Source: an uncultured Bacteroidales bacterium
Lineage (GTDB): Bacteria; Bacteroidota; Bacteroidia; Bacteroidales; Paludibacteraceae
Assembly (NCBI GenBank): GCA_945921355.1
Contig: CAMEKM010000002.1
Coordinates: 1 to 64,000 of the forward strand
Length of the DNA: 64,000 nucleotides
Direction: 5' to 3'
Below the pieces are notes generated by a model. It did not search any database and was not told the origin of the DNA. It saw only the letters and a list, made by a program, of their open reading frames with translations. Every line of letters begins with the position of its first letter. Within the stretch, counting starts at the first letter, position 1. Below are positions 1 to 9,826 of this stretch, in pieces. Both the position numbers and the translations under genes were made by a program.

Positions 1-130
1 GATCAGCGCCAAGTGTGGCGAAAATACGAGAGATATTAGCACTTTGAAGTGCATATGCAATTTGGACACCAAAGAATCCAAAACTGAGGTTAAAAAGCTG
101 TCCAAAAGACAAGTTGCGTTTTTCTGTCAT
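1..130 (-). CDS. MFS transporter, SLC45-like sugar transporter family (N-terminal fragment, runs off window)
   Basis: Reverse-strand reading from ATG at 130: MTEKRNLSFGQLFNLSFGFFGVQIAYALQSANISRIFATLGAD, matching the N-terminus typical of Bacteroidota SLC45-like MFS transporters. Confidence 0.7.
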   Translation of the reverse strand, partial: MTEKRNLSFGQLFNLSFGFFGVQIAYALQSANISRIFATLGAD

Positions 131-365
131 GACTGATATTTTCAAAATCGGCTGCAAAGTTACACATTATTTTTCACATACGCAAGAGCACAAAAGAAAA
201 AAAATCAAAATATCAGCGCAAACGTTTTCGAATAGCAACAATGAAGTGTGATAAAAGCAGAGAAAGCGACCCGATGGAGTGTCGGCAATCCTTCGGTGAA
301 GGTATTAGTGACAGTCGGTTGACCGTCGGCTCACCGTCGGGTGACTGTCGGTATTGACAGGCAAA

Positions 366-492
366 ACAATTGACAGTTAACAGTTGACAGGTGACAGTTG
401 AGAGTTAACAGTTGAGAGTTAACAGTTGGCAGTTGACAGGTGGCAGTTGACAGGTGGCAGTTGACAGTTGGCAGTTGACAGGTGACAGGTAA
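366..492. repeat. Tandem degenerate ~10-bp repeat (TTGACAGTTG/TTAACAGTTGAGAG family)
   Basis: Direct reading: acagttaacagttgacaggtgacagttgagagttaacag... repeated over ~125 bp; same family at 5651, 6966, 21582, 45162 and 59847. Confidence 0.9.
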
Positions 493-717
493 ATAGGGAA
501 TTATGATTATCAATAAGTTATGAAATATGTTTTAAAAAAAGTAGCTTTTTTTGTAAAAAGATTTGTATATATAAAATATTTGTTGTAATTTTGCAGTTGA
601 ATTGGGTACAAATCAAGCCTACCCATCCATAAGGGAATCATTTAGGTATAAAAGGGAATAGCCTTAATTGATTGAGCAGGAAAAAGTAATCATTATAAAT
701 ATACGACAATTCGTTCT

Positions 718-2901
718 ATGACACGACATGAACAACTGATTGAAGCATTACAACATCATTTCGGATTTGACTCGTTTAAAGGAAATCAAGAAGCCATCAT
801 TAACAACGTAATGGATGGTAAAGACACCTTTGTATTGATGCCTACAGGAGGCGGTAAGAGTCTTTGCTATCAATTGCCATCGCTATTGATGGACGGTGTA
901 GCCATCGTGATTTCTCCCCTCATCGCGCTGATGAAGAATCAAGTGGACGCCATGCGTAACTATTCGGAGGAGGACGGTGTGGCACATTTCCTGAACTCAT
1001 CGCTATCACGCCCTGAGATTCACGCGGTGAAGGCAGATGTGTTGAGCGGTAAAACAAAGTTGCTATATGTAGCCCCAGAATCGCTGAATAAAGATGAGAA
1101 TGTGGACTTTTTGAAAGATGTAAAAATCTCGTTCTATGCCGTGGATGAAGCACATTGTATATCAGAATGGGGACACGATTTCCGTCCAGAGTATCGCAGG
1201 ATTCATCCGATTGTGGAGCGCATAGGCAAGGCACCCATCATCGCCTTGACTGCAACAGCAACTCCGAAAGTGCAAAGCGACATTCAAAAAAACTTGGACA
1301 TGATGGATGCAACGGTGTTTAAATCATCGTTCAACCGCCCTAACCTATACTACGAAGTAAGGGAGAAGACAGATGATGTGGATAAGGATTTGGTACGTTA
1401 TATCCGCAGCATGAATGGGAAATCAGGTATCGTGTATTGTTTGAGCCGAAAGACCGTAGAAGAACTGGCTGAGACATTGCGCGTGAACAATATCCCTGCC
1501 TTAGCCTATCACGCGGGAATGGATGCAGCAACGCGAAGTGCCAATCAAGATGCATTCTTGATGGAGAAAGTGCAAGTGATTGTGGCTACGATCGCCTTTG
1601 GTATGGGTATTGATAAGCCAGACGTGCGTTTTGTGGTGCATTATGACATTCCAAAATCATTGGAAGGATATTATCAAGAGACTGGTCGTGCGGGTCGCGA
1701 TGGCGGTGAGGGTCAATGTATCTGCTTCTATTCTCCAAAAGATATTGAACGTTTGCGCAAGTTCCAACAAGGCAAGCCCGTGTCGGAGCAAGAGATTAGT
1801 AATCAGTTGCTGTTTGAGACTCAGTCGTATGCAGAGAGTTCGATTTGTCGCAGAAAATTGCTATTGCATTATTTTGGTGAGGAGTATAAAAATGACGACT
1901 GTGGCAGCTGCGATAACTGCCGTAAGACGTACAAGATGGTGGATGCGACGGAGTTGCTCGGTTTGATATTGGAGACTATTCACCAATTGAATGAGAAGTT
2001 CCGTGCGGAACATATTGTGGACATTATGCGCGGTAAAGAGTCGGCAGGTGTGTTGGCATACAAACATAATGAATTGGAGAATTTTGGCTGTGCAGAGGAC
2101 GAAAATGAAGCCAACTTGCATGCCATCATTCGCCAAGCGATGGTGAGTGGATATATCAAGAAAGATATCGAATCGTATGGCGATTTGAAATTGACTTCAG
2201 CAGGTAAAAAATTCATGAAACGCCCAACGATGTTTGAGGTGCCGATTGAGGTGAAAAACGATGAGGACGACGGCGATTTGTCAGCCAGCGTAGCTACGTG
2301 TGCAGCTGCCGATGATGTGCTATTCTCCATACTAAAAGACTTGCGCAAGAAGTTGAGCAAACGTATGAACGTACCTCCATTCGTGATATTCCAAGATGGT
2401 AGTTTGGAAGCGATGGCCACCACCTATCCGATTACTGTAGAAGAATTGCAGAATATTCCTGGTGTAGGCGTGGGCAAAGCAAAACGCTATGGTGATGAGT
2501 TTATTCGCGTGATAAAAGAGTATGTAGAGGAGAACGATGTGATTCGTCCAGAGGACTTGCGCGTGCGAACCGTAGCAAAGAACTCAGCAAGGAAAATTGC
2601 GATTATTCAAGCGATAGATCGCCGTGTAGCATTGGATGATTTGGCGGAGCGTTTGGGCATGTCCATGGAAGAGATGCTGGAAGAGATTGAAGCCATCGTT
2701 TATTCAGGTACCAAACTGAATATCAAGTACTTTATCGAAGAAGTGGTGGATCCGGATGAAGAGTTTGATATATATGACTATTTCCGCCACGCTGAAAATG
2801 ATAATATCCGTCAAGCCATGGAAACACTGGGCGAAGACGATTACGATGAAATCAATGTGCGACTGGTGAGAATCAAATTTCATAGCGAACTGGGGAATTA
2901 A
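718..2901 (+). CDS. recQ: ATP-dependent DNA helicase RecQ
   Basis: 727 aa; MPTGGGKSLCYQLP Walker A, DEAHCISEWGHDFRPEY, QETGRAGRDG, zinc-binding C-x-C cluster and HRDC-like C-terminus. Confidence 0.95.
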   Translation: MTRHEQLIEALQHHFGFDSFKGNQEAIINNVMDGKDTFVLMPTGGGKSLCYQLPSLLMDGVAIVISPLIALMKNQVDAMRNYSEEDGVAHFLNSSLSRPEIHAVKADVLSGKTKLLYVAPESLNKDENVDFLKDVKISFYAVDEAHCISEWGHDFRPEYRRIHPIVERIGKAPIIALTATATPKVQSDIQKNLDMMDATVFKSSFNRPNLYYEVREKTDDVDKDLVRYIRSMNGKSGIVYCLSRKTVEELAETLRVNNIPALAYHAGMDAATRSANQDAFLMEKVQVIVATIAFGMGIDKPDVRFVVHYDIPKSLEGYYQETGRAGRDGGEGQCICFYSPKDIERLRKFQQGKPVSEQEISNQLLFETQSYAESSICRRKLLLHYFGEEYKNDDCGSCDNCRKTYKMVDATELLGLILETIHQLNEKFRAEHIVDIMRGKESAGVLAYKHNELENFGCAEDENEANLHAIIRQAMVSGYIKKDIESYGDLKLTSAGKKFMKRPTMFEVPIEVKNDEDDGDLSASVATCAAADDVLFSILKDLRKKLSKRMNVPPFVIFQDGSLEAMATTYPITVEELQNIPGVGVGKAKRYGDEFIRVIKEYVEENDVIRPEDLRVRTVAKNSARKIAIIQAIDRRVALDDLAERLGMSMEEMLEEIEAIVYSGTKLNIKYFIEEVVDPDEEFDIYDYFRHAENDNIRQAMETLGEDDYDEINVRLVRIKFHSELGN

Positions 2902-2929
2902 TTTTGAATTAAGAATTTTGAATTAAGAG

Positions 2930-4381
2930 TTGCGAAAAGGAGAGATAGATATAATCACGTTGGGTTGTTCGAAGAATCTGGTGGATGCCGAACGATTGAT
3001 GCGCCAATTGGAATTGGCAGGGTATCGTTGTGTGCATGATTCGGCTGAGCCCAAAGGTGAGATAGCCATCATCAACACTTGCGGATTCATTGGCGATGCG
3101 AAAGAGGAAAGTATTGATATTATACTACAATTCGCAGAACGAAAAAACAAAGGTAAACTGCGTAAGTTATACGTGATGGGGTGTCTGTCACAACGTTACA
3201 GAGAAGAACTGCCCGCGGAGATTCCAGAAGTGGATAAGTGGTTTGGGAAGTTTGATTATATGGGGATTGTGGAGGAGTTGAAGCCTACCCCCAACCCCTC
3301 CCTAAAGGGAAGGGAGTTTGGCGAGGAGTTGAAGCCTACTCCCAACCCCTCCCTAAAGGGAAGGGAGTTTGGCAAGGATTATGAGCGGACGCTGACAACC
3401 CCAAAACATTATGCGTATTTGAAGATTGCAGAGGGATGTAATCGATATTGTTCTTATTGCGCAATACCGTTGATTACAGGGCGATTCACATCGCGAAAAA
3501 TGGAGGATATATTGGAGGAGGTGCGATGGTTGGTAGAGCAAGGTGTGAGAGAGTTCAATGTGATTGCGCAAGACTTATCCAGCTATGGGTTAGACCTTTA
3601 CGGCGAACATAGATTGGCACAGCTGGTGGATGAGATGGCACAAATAGAGGGCGTAGAGTGGATAAGACTACATTATACCTACCCCACTGATTTTCCATAC
3701 GATTTGCTGCCCGTGATGGCAAAACACAAGAACGTGTGCAAATATATGGATATTGCCTTGCAGCATTGTTCGGACAATATGCTCCAGAAAATGCATCGCC
3801 ATATCACTCGCGCGGAGCAAGATGCTGTCATTGCTCGTATTCGAAAAGAAGTGCCAGGGATATGTATTCGTACTACACTATTGGTAGGACATCCTGGCGA
3901 GACGGAGGAGGATTTCAAGGAACTATGCGAGTGGGTAAAAGAGATGAAGTTTGAACGCATGGGGGCATTTGCATACAGCGAAGAAGAAGGAACATATGCG
4001 GCTCAACATTATAAAGATGACATTCCGCAAGAAGAAAAAGAGCGTCGCGTGGAGACACTGATGGCTATACAACAGGAAATTTCCGCAGCATTGTTGAGCC
4101 AAATGGTGGGCACACAACAACGTGTGGTGATTGATAGAGAAGAAGAGGGATATTACGTAGGACGCACACAATACGATTCGCCAGAAGTGGATTGCGAGGT
4201 GCTGATAGAGAAGGAGAAGCCTACCCCCACCCCCTCCCTTAAAGCACCCCATGACGCAAGCGTCATCGGGGACCCCGCTAAGGGAAGGGAGGATACTGGA
4301 TACCCAACATTAAAAATGGGAGAATTTTATACTGTAACTATCATAAAATCAGAGGATTTTGACCTCTACGCAACATTATGA
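2930..4381 (+). CDS. rimO: 30S ribosomal protein S12 methylthiotransferase RimO (with in-frame repeat insertions)
   Basis: IDIITLGCSKNLVDAERLMRQLE, radical SAM motif CNRYCSYCAIP, TRAM-like C-terminus; TTG start; PTPNPSLKGREF repeats in frame. Confidence 0.93.
   Translation: MRKGEIDIITLGCSKNLVDAERLMRQLELAGYRCVHDSAEPKGEIAIINTCGFIGDAKEESIDIILQFAERKNKGKLRKLYVMGCLSQRYREELPAEIPEVDKWFGKFDYMGIVEELKPTPNPSLKGREFGEELKPTPNPSLKGREFGKDYERTLTTPKHYAYLKIAEGCNRYCSYCAIPLITGRFTSRKMEDILEEVRWLVEQGVREFNVIAQDLSSYGLDLYGEHRLAQLVDEMAQIEGVEWIRLHYTYPTDFPYDLLPVMAKHKNVCKYMDIALQHCSDNMLQKMHRHITRAEQDAVIARIRKEVPGICIRTTLLVGHPGETEEDFKELCEWVKEMKFERMGAFAYSEEEGTYAAQHYKDDIPQEEKERRVETLMAIQQEISAALLSQMVGTQQRVVIDREEEGYYVGRTQYDSPEVDCEVLIEKEKPTPTPSLKAPHDASVIGDPAKGREDTGYPTLKMGEFYTVTIIKSEDFDLYATL
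3272..3373 (+). repeat. 51-bp tandem duplication (2 copies) carrying a CCCTCCCTAAAGGGAAGGGAG hairpin, in frame in rimO
   Basis: gaggagttgaagcctacYcccaacccctccctaaagggaagggagtttggc twice; encodes EELKPTPNPSLKGREFG x2. Confidence 0.95.
4218..4292 (+). repeat. Nested palindromic repeat inserted in frame in the 3' part of rimO
   Basis: Outer CCCTCCCTTA/TAAGGGAAGGGAG and inner CACCCCATGACGC-AA-GCGTCATCGGGG. Confidence 0.85.
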
Positions 4382-4656
4382 AAACAAAAGACCTTATTCA
4401 ACACATTGCCACAGCCACCTCTATGACCAAGACACGTACAGAAGAGCTGTTGGATGCCACCGTGGCTGTGTTGCAAAAAGAATTACTTGCAGGAAAGAGT
4501 GTACAGTTGCACAATTTTGGTACATTAGAGATGCAACGCAAAGCTGCGCGTACTGTAGTACATCCCAAAACGAAGGAACGTACGACTGTACCAGAGAAGA
4601 TGCAATTGACATTCAAAGCAAGTAACACCATCAAAGAACAACTGAAAAACGCATAA
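4378..4656 (+). CDS. HU family DNA-binding protein
   Basis: 92 aa HU/IHF-like fold signature (LLDATVAVLQKELLAGKSVQLHNFGTLEMQRKAAR); ATGA overlap with rimO stop. Confidence 0.85.
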   Translation: MKTKDLIQHIATATSMTKTRTEELLDATVAVLQKELLAGKSVQLHNFGTLEMQRKAARTVVHPKTKERTTVPEKMQLTFKASNTIKEQLKNA

Positions 4657-4659
4657 GAT

Positions 4660-5667
4660 ATGGCAAACGAAAAACTCACATGGCTCGAACTGCGCAAGGC
4701 AGTGGCAGAATATGCCCATATTTCCGAACAAGAGGCAGGACTGTTTCTCAATGCCCTATTGGATGGTGTGATCGAGGGACTGAGAGTTGACAAACAAGTA
4801 AAAGTCAAAGGATTAGGCAGTTTCTCACTCAAAGCAGTTGCTCCACGTAAAAGTGTAAATATCGCCACTGGAGAAACGTTTACAATTGAAGGATATAATA
4901 AACTGACTTTCAGCGCAGAATCGCTGCTCAAAGAAAGCGTAGAAAAACGCCTTGAGCAACCACAAACGGGAGCAGTCCTATCGGAATTGAATAACGATCC
5001 ACTCAAGAAATTGGGTGAACAAGCCGATGAAATTGTAGATATATTGGCAGAATTGGGACAGGCAGTATCCAAACCATTAGATGAAGGTTTGGAAGTTCAA
5101 AAAGTGAAAGAAGTTTCAGAGGTTTCAAAGGATGAAGTGGAGGAAAGATCAGTAGAACCAGCACCAAAGGAACCCGTAAACAAATCTACTTGCAAATGCC
5201 ACAAATGGGTATGCTGGGCGATTGTTGCAGTAATATTATTGGGAATTATAGGAACAGGATTCTACTTCCGTGAGACGATCACGCAATGGTGGCAATGTGT
5301 ACAAGATTGCCAGCAAGTAATGGGAGTGGAGGACGTTCAGGAAGGTTCAGAAGTTCAGGAAGGTTCAGAAGTTCAGGAGGTTGCGTTGGCGGATCAGCCT
5401 CGCGAATATGTCAACTTTATTGGCATTGAGCGTGTGGGTCAAGATAGTCGTTTGGCATGGATTGCATACAAATACTATGCACAAAAAGATTTGTGGGTAT
5501 TTATCTACGAAGCAAATCGAGATTTGATTAAAGATCCTACGTATATACGTCCTGGACAATATATTCGTATTCCAGAATTAAGCGAAGAATATCGTAATTT
5601 GTACAATCCCGAATTAAGACAACTGGTGGATAGTTTGGCAACAAAATATTTGACAGTTGACAATTGA
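4660..5667 (+). CDS. HU-domain protein with transmembrane segment and C-terminal LysM-like domain
   Basis: N-terminal HU-like domain (VKVKGLGSFSLKAVAPRKSVNIATGE), TM segment WAIVAVILLGIIGTGFYF, C-terminal LysM-like region ending IRPGQYIRIPEL. Confidence 0.85.
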   Translation: MANEKLTWLELRKAVAEYAHISEQEAGLFLNALLDGVIEGLRVDKQVKVKGLGSFSLKAVAPRKSVNIATGETFTIEGYNKLTFSAESLLKESVEKRLEQPQTGAVLSELNNDPLKKLGEQADEIVDILAELGQAVSKPLDEGLEVQKVKEVSEVSKDEVEERSVEPAPKEPVNKSTCKCHKWVCWAIVAVILLGIIGTGFYFRETITQWWQCVQDCQQVMGVEDVQEGSEVQEGSEVQEVALADQPREYVNFIGIERVGQDSRLAWIAYKYYAQKDLWVFIYEANRDLIKDPTYIRPGQYIRIPELSEEYRNLYNPELRQLVDSLATKYLTVDN

Positions 5668-5709
5668 CAGTTGATAATTGACAATTGACAGTTAACAGTT
5701 GACAGTTGA
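5649..5709. repeat. TTGACAGTTGACAATTGACAGT repeat block spanning the HU-LysM stop and the uvrA start
   Basis: tatttgacagttgacaattgacagttgataattgacaattgacagttaacagttgacagttg. Confidence 0.9.
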
Positions 5710-8450
5710 ATGAAGATGTAATTCATATTCACGGGGCACGCACGCATAACCTGAAAAACATTACCGTAGATATCCCCCGCAACAAGTTGGTGGTAATCTC
5801 GGGAGTGAGCGGTAGCGGCAAGTCTTCTTTGGCCTTCGACACATTGTTTGCCGAAGGTCAAAGGCGTTATGTGGAAAGCCTGAGTTCGTATGCGCGCCAG
5901 TTTCTTGGGCGTATGCAAAAACCCGATGTAGATTTTATAGAAGGCATACCACCTGCAATAGCCATCGAGCAGAAAGTGACAAACCGCAATCCACGCAGTA
6001 CAGTAGGCACTATCACAGAGATTTATGAATATCTGAAGTCGCTATTCGCACGCGCAGGAAAGACAATCTCTCCGATAAGTGGTATGGAAGTAAAGCGCCA
6101 TAGCGTGCACGATGTGGTGGAGTGCTTGCGCCATCAAGCCATTGGAAGCAAAGTGCTATTACTCTCCCCTATCATAGCAGAGAACGTAGCGGAGCAACTG
6201 GATATATGGCAACAACAAGGTTTCTCGCGCCTATATCGCATTAACGAAGATGGCACAGGAGATATCGTGCGCATCAGCGCAAACAGTACCGTAGGAAAAA
6301 ATGGCGTTTTTCTGCTCGTTGATCGCATAGTAACCGATGATGAGCAATCCACGCTAAATCGTTTTGCAGACTCGGTACAGACGGCATTCTTTGAGGGTAA
6401 AGGCGAGTGCCAACTGATTATTACACCTCCTAATGCGACAGAAAATACCATCGCAGTATTCTCCCAACGATTTGAAGCAGATGGGATTACATTTATAGAG
6501 CCAACAGAGCATTTATTTGACTTTAACAACCCACTTGGCGCGTGTCCTACGTGTGGCGGATTTGGTAATGTCATAGGTATTGATCCCGACCTCGTGGTAC
6601 CAGATAAATCAAAGACCATTTATGAAGGTGCAATCGCTTGTTGGCGAGGCGAAAAGATGAGTCTGTGGAATGATGCGCTCGTATATGCAGCCGACAAGTT
6701 TGACTTCCCTATTCATACACCTTATTACGAACTCACGAATGAGCAGAAGCAACTGCTATGGACAGGTAACGAGTATTTTCATGGATTGAACGATTTCTTC
6801 CATGAATTAGAAAGCAAACAATATGCCAAGATTCAATACCGTGTGATGCTCAGCCGTTATCGCGGCAAAGCGATATGCCCAGACTGTCTTGGCAAACGTC
6901 TACGCAAAGAAGCAGAGTATGTGCTAATCAATGGCAAGTCCATCACACAACTTTGTCAAATACCGATTGACAGTTTACAGTTGATAGTTGACAGTTGGCA
7001 ACTTCCAGAGGCATTTAATCCTTTGGTTCTGGAGATTCGTTCGAGACTTCAGTTTATGCAAGATGTGGGCTTGGGATACCTGACACTCAGTCGAATGTCA
7101 AGCACATTATCGGGCGGTGAGGGACAGCGTATCAACTTGGCTAAATCATTGGGTAGCAGCCTTGTAGGATCGCTCTACGTATTGGACGAGCCCAGTATCG
7201 GTCTGCACCCGCGCGATACGCAGCGCCTGATTCATGTACTGAAACAATTGCGCGATTTGGGCAATACGATTGTGGTTGTGGAGCACGATGATGAGATACA
7301 AAAAGCAGCGGATTACACCATAGAGATTGGTCCAAAAGCAGGGCGTCATGGCGGTGAAGTGGTGTATGCAGGCGCACCCAAAATAGAGAAATTCACCTAC
7401 TCCATTCCGCCTTTCCGTCGAACTTGGAACAACTACATTGAGGTGATTGGGGCTACCGAAAACAACCTCAAGAATATCAATGTCCGTTTCCCGCTGAATG
7501 TAATGACAGTGGTCACGGGCGTTAGTGGTAGTGGTAAATCGTCGCTAATAAGCAAAGTGCTGTATCCTGCTCTCAAAAAGTACTACGGCGGTATCGCTGA
7601 GCGTACGGGAGATTTTGGTAGTCTGCGCGGAAGTATGCATTTGATTCAAAATGTGGAATTTGTGGATCAAAACCCATTGACCAAGTCTTCGCGTTCCAAT
7701 CCAGTGACCTATCTCAAAGCATATGACGAAATTCGCAAACTATATGCAGATCAACAGCTTAGTAAGCAAATGGGATTCACTCCTGCACACTTCTCATTCA
7801 ACACGCCAGGCGGACGCTGCGAAGCATGCCAAGGTGAAGGAAAAGTGACCATTGAAATGCAGTTTATGGCAGATATCACGTTGGAGTGCGAACACTGCCA
7901 TGGCAAGCGTTTCAAACAAGATATATTGGACGTCTTATACCGCGAAAAGAGCATTTATGATATTCTGGACATGACCGTCAATCAAGCCATTGAATTCTTC
8001 TCTGAAGATTCGGCTTGCAAGAAGATTGTCAATCGTTTACGTCCATTGCAAGACGTGGGTATCGGTTATGTAAAATTAGGTCAAGCAGGCAGTACGTTGT
8101 CAGGTGGTGAGAGTCAACGTGTGAAGTTGGCATCGTTCTTAGCACAAGAGAACGCCAGTCCTACGCTCTTTATCTTTGATGAGCCTACCACAGGTTTGCA
8201 CCACCATGATGTAACCACTCTATTGAAAGCACTTAATGCATTGATTAACAGAGGACATACAGTACTGATTATTGAGCACAATCCATCCGTTATTTTAGCA
8301 GCAGACCATATCATCGACCTCGGAAAAGAGGGCGGCGATTTAGGCGGATATATCGTAGCAGAAGGTACTCCAGAGGATATTATGCAATGCGCTGATAGCT
8401 ATACGGGCAAAGCATTGAACCAGCTAAAAGATAGTTTCATCACCAATTAA
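5706..8450 (+). CDS. uvrA: Excinuclease ABC subunit UvrA
   Basis: 914 aa; two ABC ATPase halves ([61 protein letters not shown]), zinc fingers; TTG start inside the repeat block. Confidence 0.96.
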   Translation: MNEDVIHIHGARTHNLKNITVDIPRNKLVVISGVSGSGKSSLAFDTLFAEGQRRYVESLSSYARQFLGRMQKPDVDFIEGIPPAIAIEQKVTNRNPRSTVGTITEIYEYLKSLFARAGKTISPISGMEVKRHSVHDVVECLRHQAIGSKVLLLSPIIAENVAEQLDIWQQQGFSRLYRINEDGTGDIVRISANSTVGKNGVFLLVDRIVTDDEQSTLNRFADSVQTAFFEGKGECQLIITPPNATENTIAVFSQRFEADGITFIEPTEHLFDFNNPLGACPTCGGFGNVIGIDPDLVVPDKSKTIYEGAIACWRGEKMSLWNDALVYAADKFDFPIHTPYYELTNEQKQLLWTGNEYFHGLNDFFHELESKQYAKIQYRVMLSRYRGKAICPDCLGKRLRKEAEYVLINGKSITQLCQIPIDSLQLIVDSWQLPEAFNPLVLEIRSRLQFMQDVGLGYLTLSRMSSTLSGGEGQRINLAKSLGSSLVGSLYVLDEPSIGLHPRDTQRLIHVLKQLRDLGNTIVVVEHDDEIQKAADYTIEIGPKAGRHGGEVVYAGAPKIEKFTYSIPPFRRTWNNYIEVIGATENNLKNINVRFPLNVMTVVTGVSGSGKSSLISKVLYPALKKYYGGIAERTGDFGSLRGSMHLIQNVEFVDQNPLTKSSRSNPVTYLKAYDEIRKLYADQQLSKQMGFTPAHFSFNTPGGRCEACQGEGKVTIEMQFMADITLECEHCHGKRFKQDILDVLYREKSIYDILDMTVNQAIEFFSEDSACKKIVNRLRPLQDVGIGYVKLGQAGSTLSGGESQRVKLASFLAQENASPTLFIFDEPTTGLHHHDVTTLLKALNALINRGHTVLIIEHNPSVILAADHIIDLGKEGGDLGGYIVAEGTPEDIMQCADSYTGKALNQLKDSFITN

Positions 8451-8464
8451 ATACACACTTATCA

Positions 8465-9019
8465 ATGGCAAACATTATCATTCTTTGTGCGCCCAGCGGA
8501 TCGGGCAAATCCACAATGGTCAAACATTTGTTAGACACCTATCCTGGGCAATATGAATTATCCATCTCAGCTACCACACGCGCCCCACGCGGACAAGAAC
8601 AACATGGTAGAGAGTATTATTTTATTTCCAGAGAAGAATTTGAACAGCATATTAGCAATAACGATTTTGTTGAATATGAACAAGTGTATGAGGGATTGTA
8701 TTATGGCACATTGAAAACAGAAATCGAACGTATTCAATCAAAAGGACGTACCATTGTATTTGATATTGATGTAAAAGGTGGTATCAATTTGAAGCGCATT
8801 TTTGGTGATGACGCATTGGCTATTTTTATTGCTCCACCTTCGGTGGAAGAATTATCTCGTCGTTTGCATGGTCGTGGCGATACAAGTGAAGAAATGATAC
8901 AAAAACGCCTTGCTAAAGCCGAAATTGAGATGGCAGATGCACCACATTTTGATCACATCATTATCAACGATGATCTGGCAACAGCAAAAAAAGCACTTGA
9001 TGAGTTAATTAAGAAATAG
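8465..9019 (+). CDS. gmk: Guanylate kinase
   Basis: APSGSGKSTMVKHLL, ISATTRAPRGQEQHGREYYFISREEFE. Confidence 0.95.
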   Translation: MANIIILCAPSGSGKSTMVKHLLDTYPGQYELSISATTRAPRGQEQHGREYYFISREEFEQHISNNDFVEYEQVYEGLYYGTLKTEIERIQSKGRTIVFDIDVKGGINLKRIFGDDALAIFIAPPSVEELSRRLHGRGDTSEEMIQKRLAKAEIEMADAPHFDHIIINDDLATAKKALDELIKK

Positions 9020-9035
9020 AGTTTTAGTTTGTATT

Positions 9036-9572
9036 ATGCGAATTGGCATCTATGGAGGATCATTTAACCCGATACATTTTGGACATATCGGCTTGGTAAA
9101 ATGGGTGATTGAGCACACCGATTTGGATGAGGTGTGGATGATGGTTTCGCCTAACAACCCGTTGAAAAACAAGAACATATTAGCCGATGAGCAGGAACGA
9201 TTGAAAGAGGCGAAAGAGGCCATTAAGCGATTAGATAATCAGTCGATAGAACAAAGAATTGTGGTGTCGGATTTTGAGTTTCACTTACCCCGCCCTACCT
9301 ATACAGCCAACACATTGCGAGCATTACAAGCAGCATACCCTGAACACGAATTTACACTCATCATCGGGGAAGATAACCTGGATATCTTTGATAAATGGCG
9401 GGAATATCGCTATATTTTGGATAATTATCGTATCTTCGTTTATCCACGAAGAGGAACAAAGCTGAGGCAAGAGATAGCAAATATCAACCATCAGCATATA
9501 ATATTTATGGATAAAGCACCGTATTTTGATATTTCATCTACAGAATTGCGCGCACGGCAATCGATGGCATGA
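9036..9572 (+). CDS. nadD: Nicotinate-nucleotide adenylyltransferase
   Basis: MRIGIYGGSFNPIHFGHIGL, MMVSPNNPLK, ISSTELRAR. Confidence 0.93.
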   Translation: MRIGIYGGSFNPIHFGHIGLVKWVIEHTDLDEVWMMVSPNNPLKNKNILADEQERLKEAKEAIKRLDNQSIEQRIVVSDFEFHLPRPTYTANTLRALQAAYPEHEFTLIIGEDNLDIFDKWREYRYILDNYRIFVYPRRGTKLRQEIANINHQHIIFMDKAPYFDISSTELRARQSMA

Positions 9573-9626
9573 TTTTTGTAGTAAACAGGGTGATAACTAA
9601 ATACTAATAATTAAAACATAAAAACA

Positions 9627-9788
9627 ATGAAGAAGTATATTTGTGATGTATGCGGTTGGGAATACGACCCAGCTATCGGAGTAGAGGAAGCAGGAATCGC
9701 GCCAGGAACAGCATGGGAAGATGTACCTGCAGATTTTGTTTGCCCACTTTGTGGCGTAGGCAAAGATGAGTTCTCGGAGGGAGAATAA
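9627..9788 (+). CDS. Rubredoxin (53 aa, absent from the supplied ORF track)
   Basis: [53 protein letters not shown]; two CxxCG-type iron ligand motifs. Confidence 0.95.
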   Translation: MKKYICDVCGWEYDPAIGVEEAGIAPGTAWEDVPADFVCPLCGVGKDEFSEGE

Positions 9789-9826
9789 ATCACTTCTACC
9801 TCTGTGAATATGAGGTACAGTATGCA

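Noticed and set aside
331-513. 60-aa ORF of TCQLPTVNCHLSTV repeats
   Set aside because: Translation of the low-complexity TTGACAGT repeat block; not a plausible protein
1980-2423. 147-aa minus ORF in recQ
   Set aside because: Shadow ORF of a well-supported recQ reading frame
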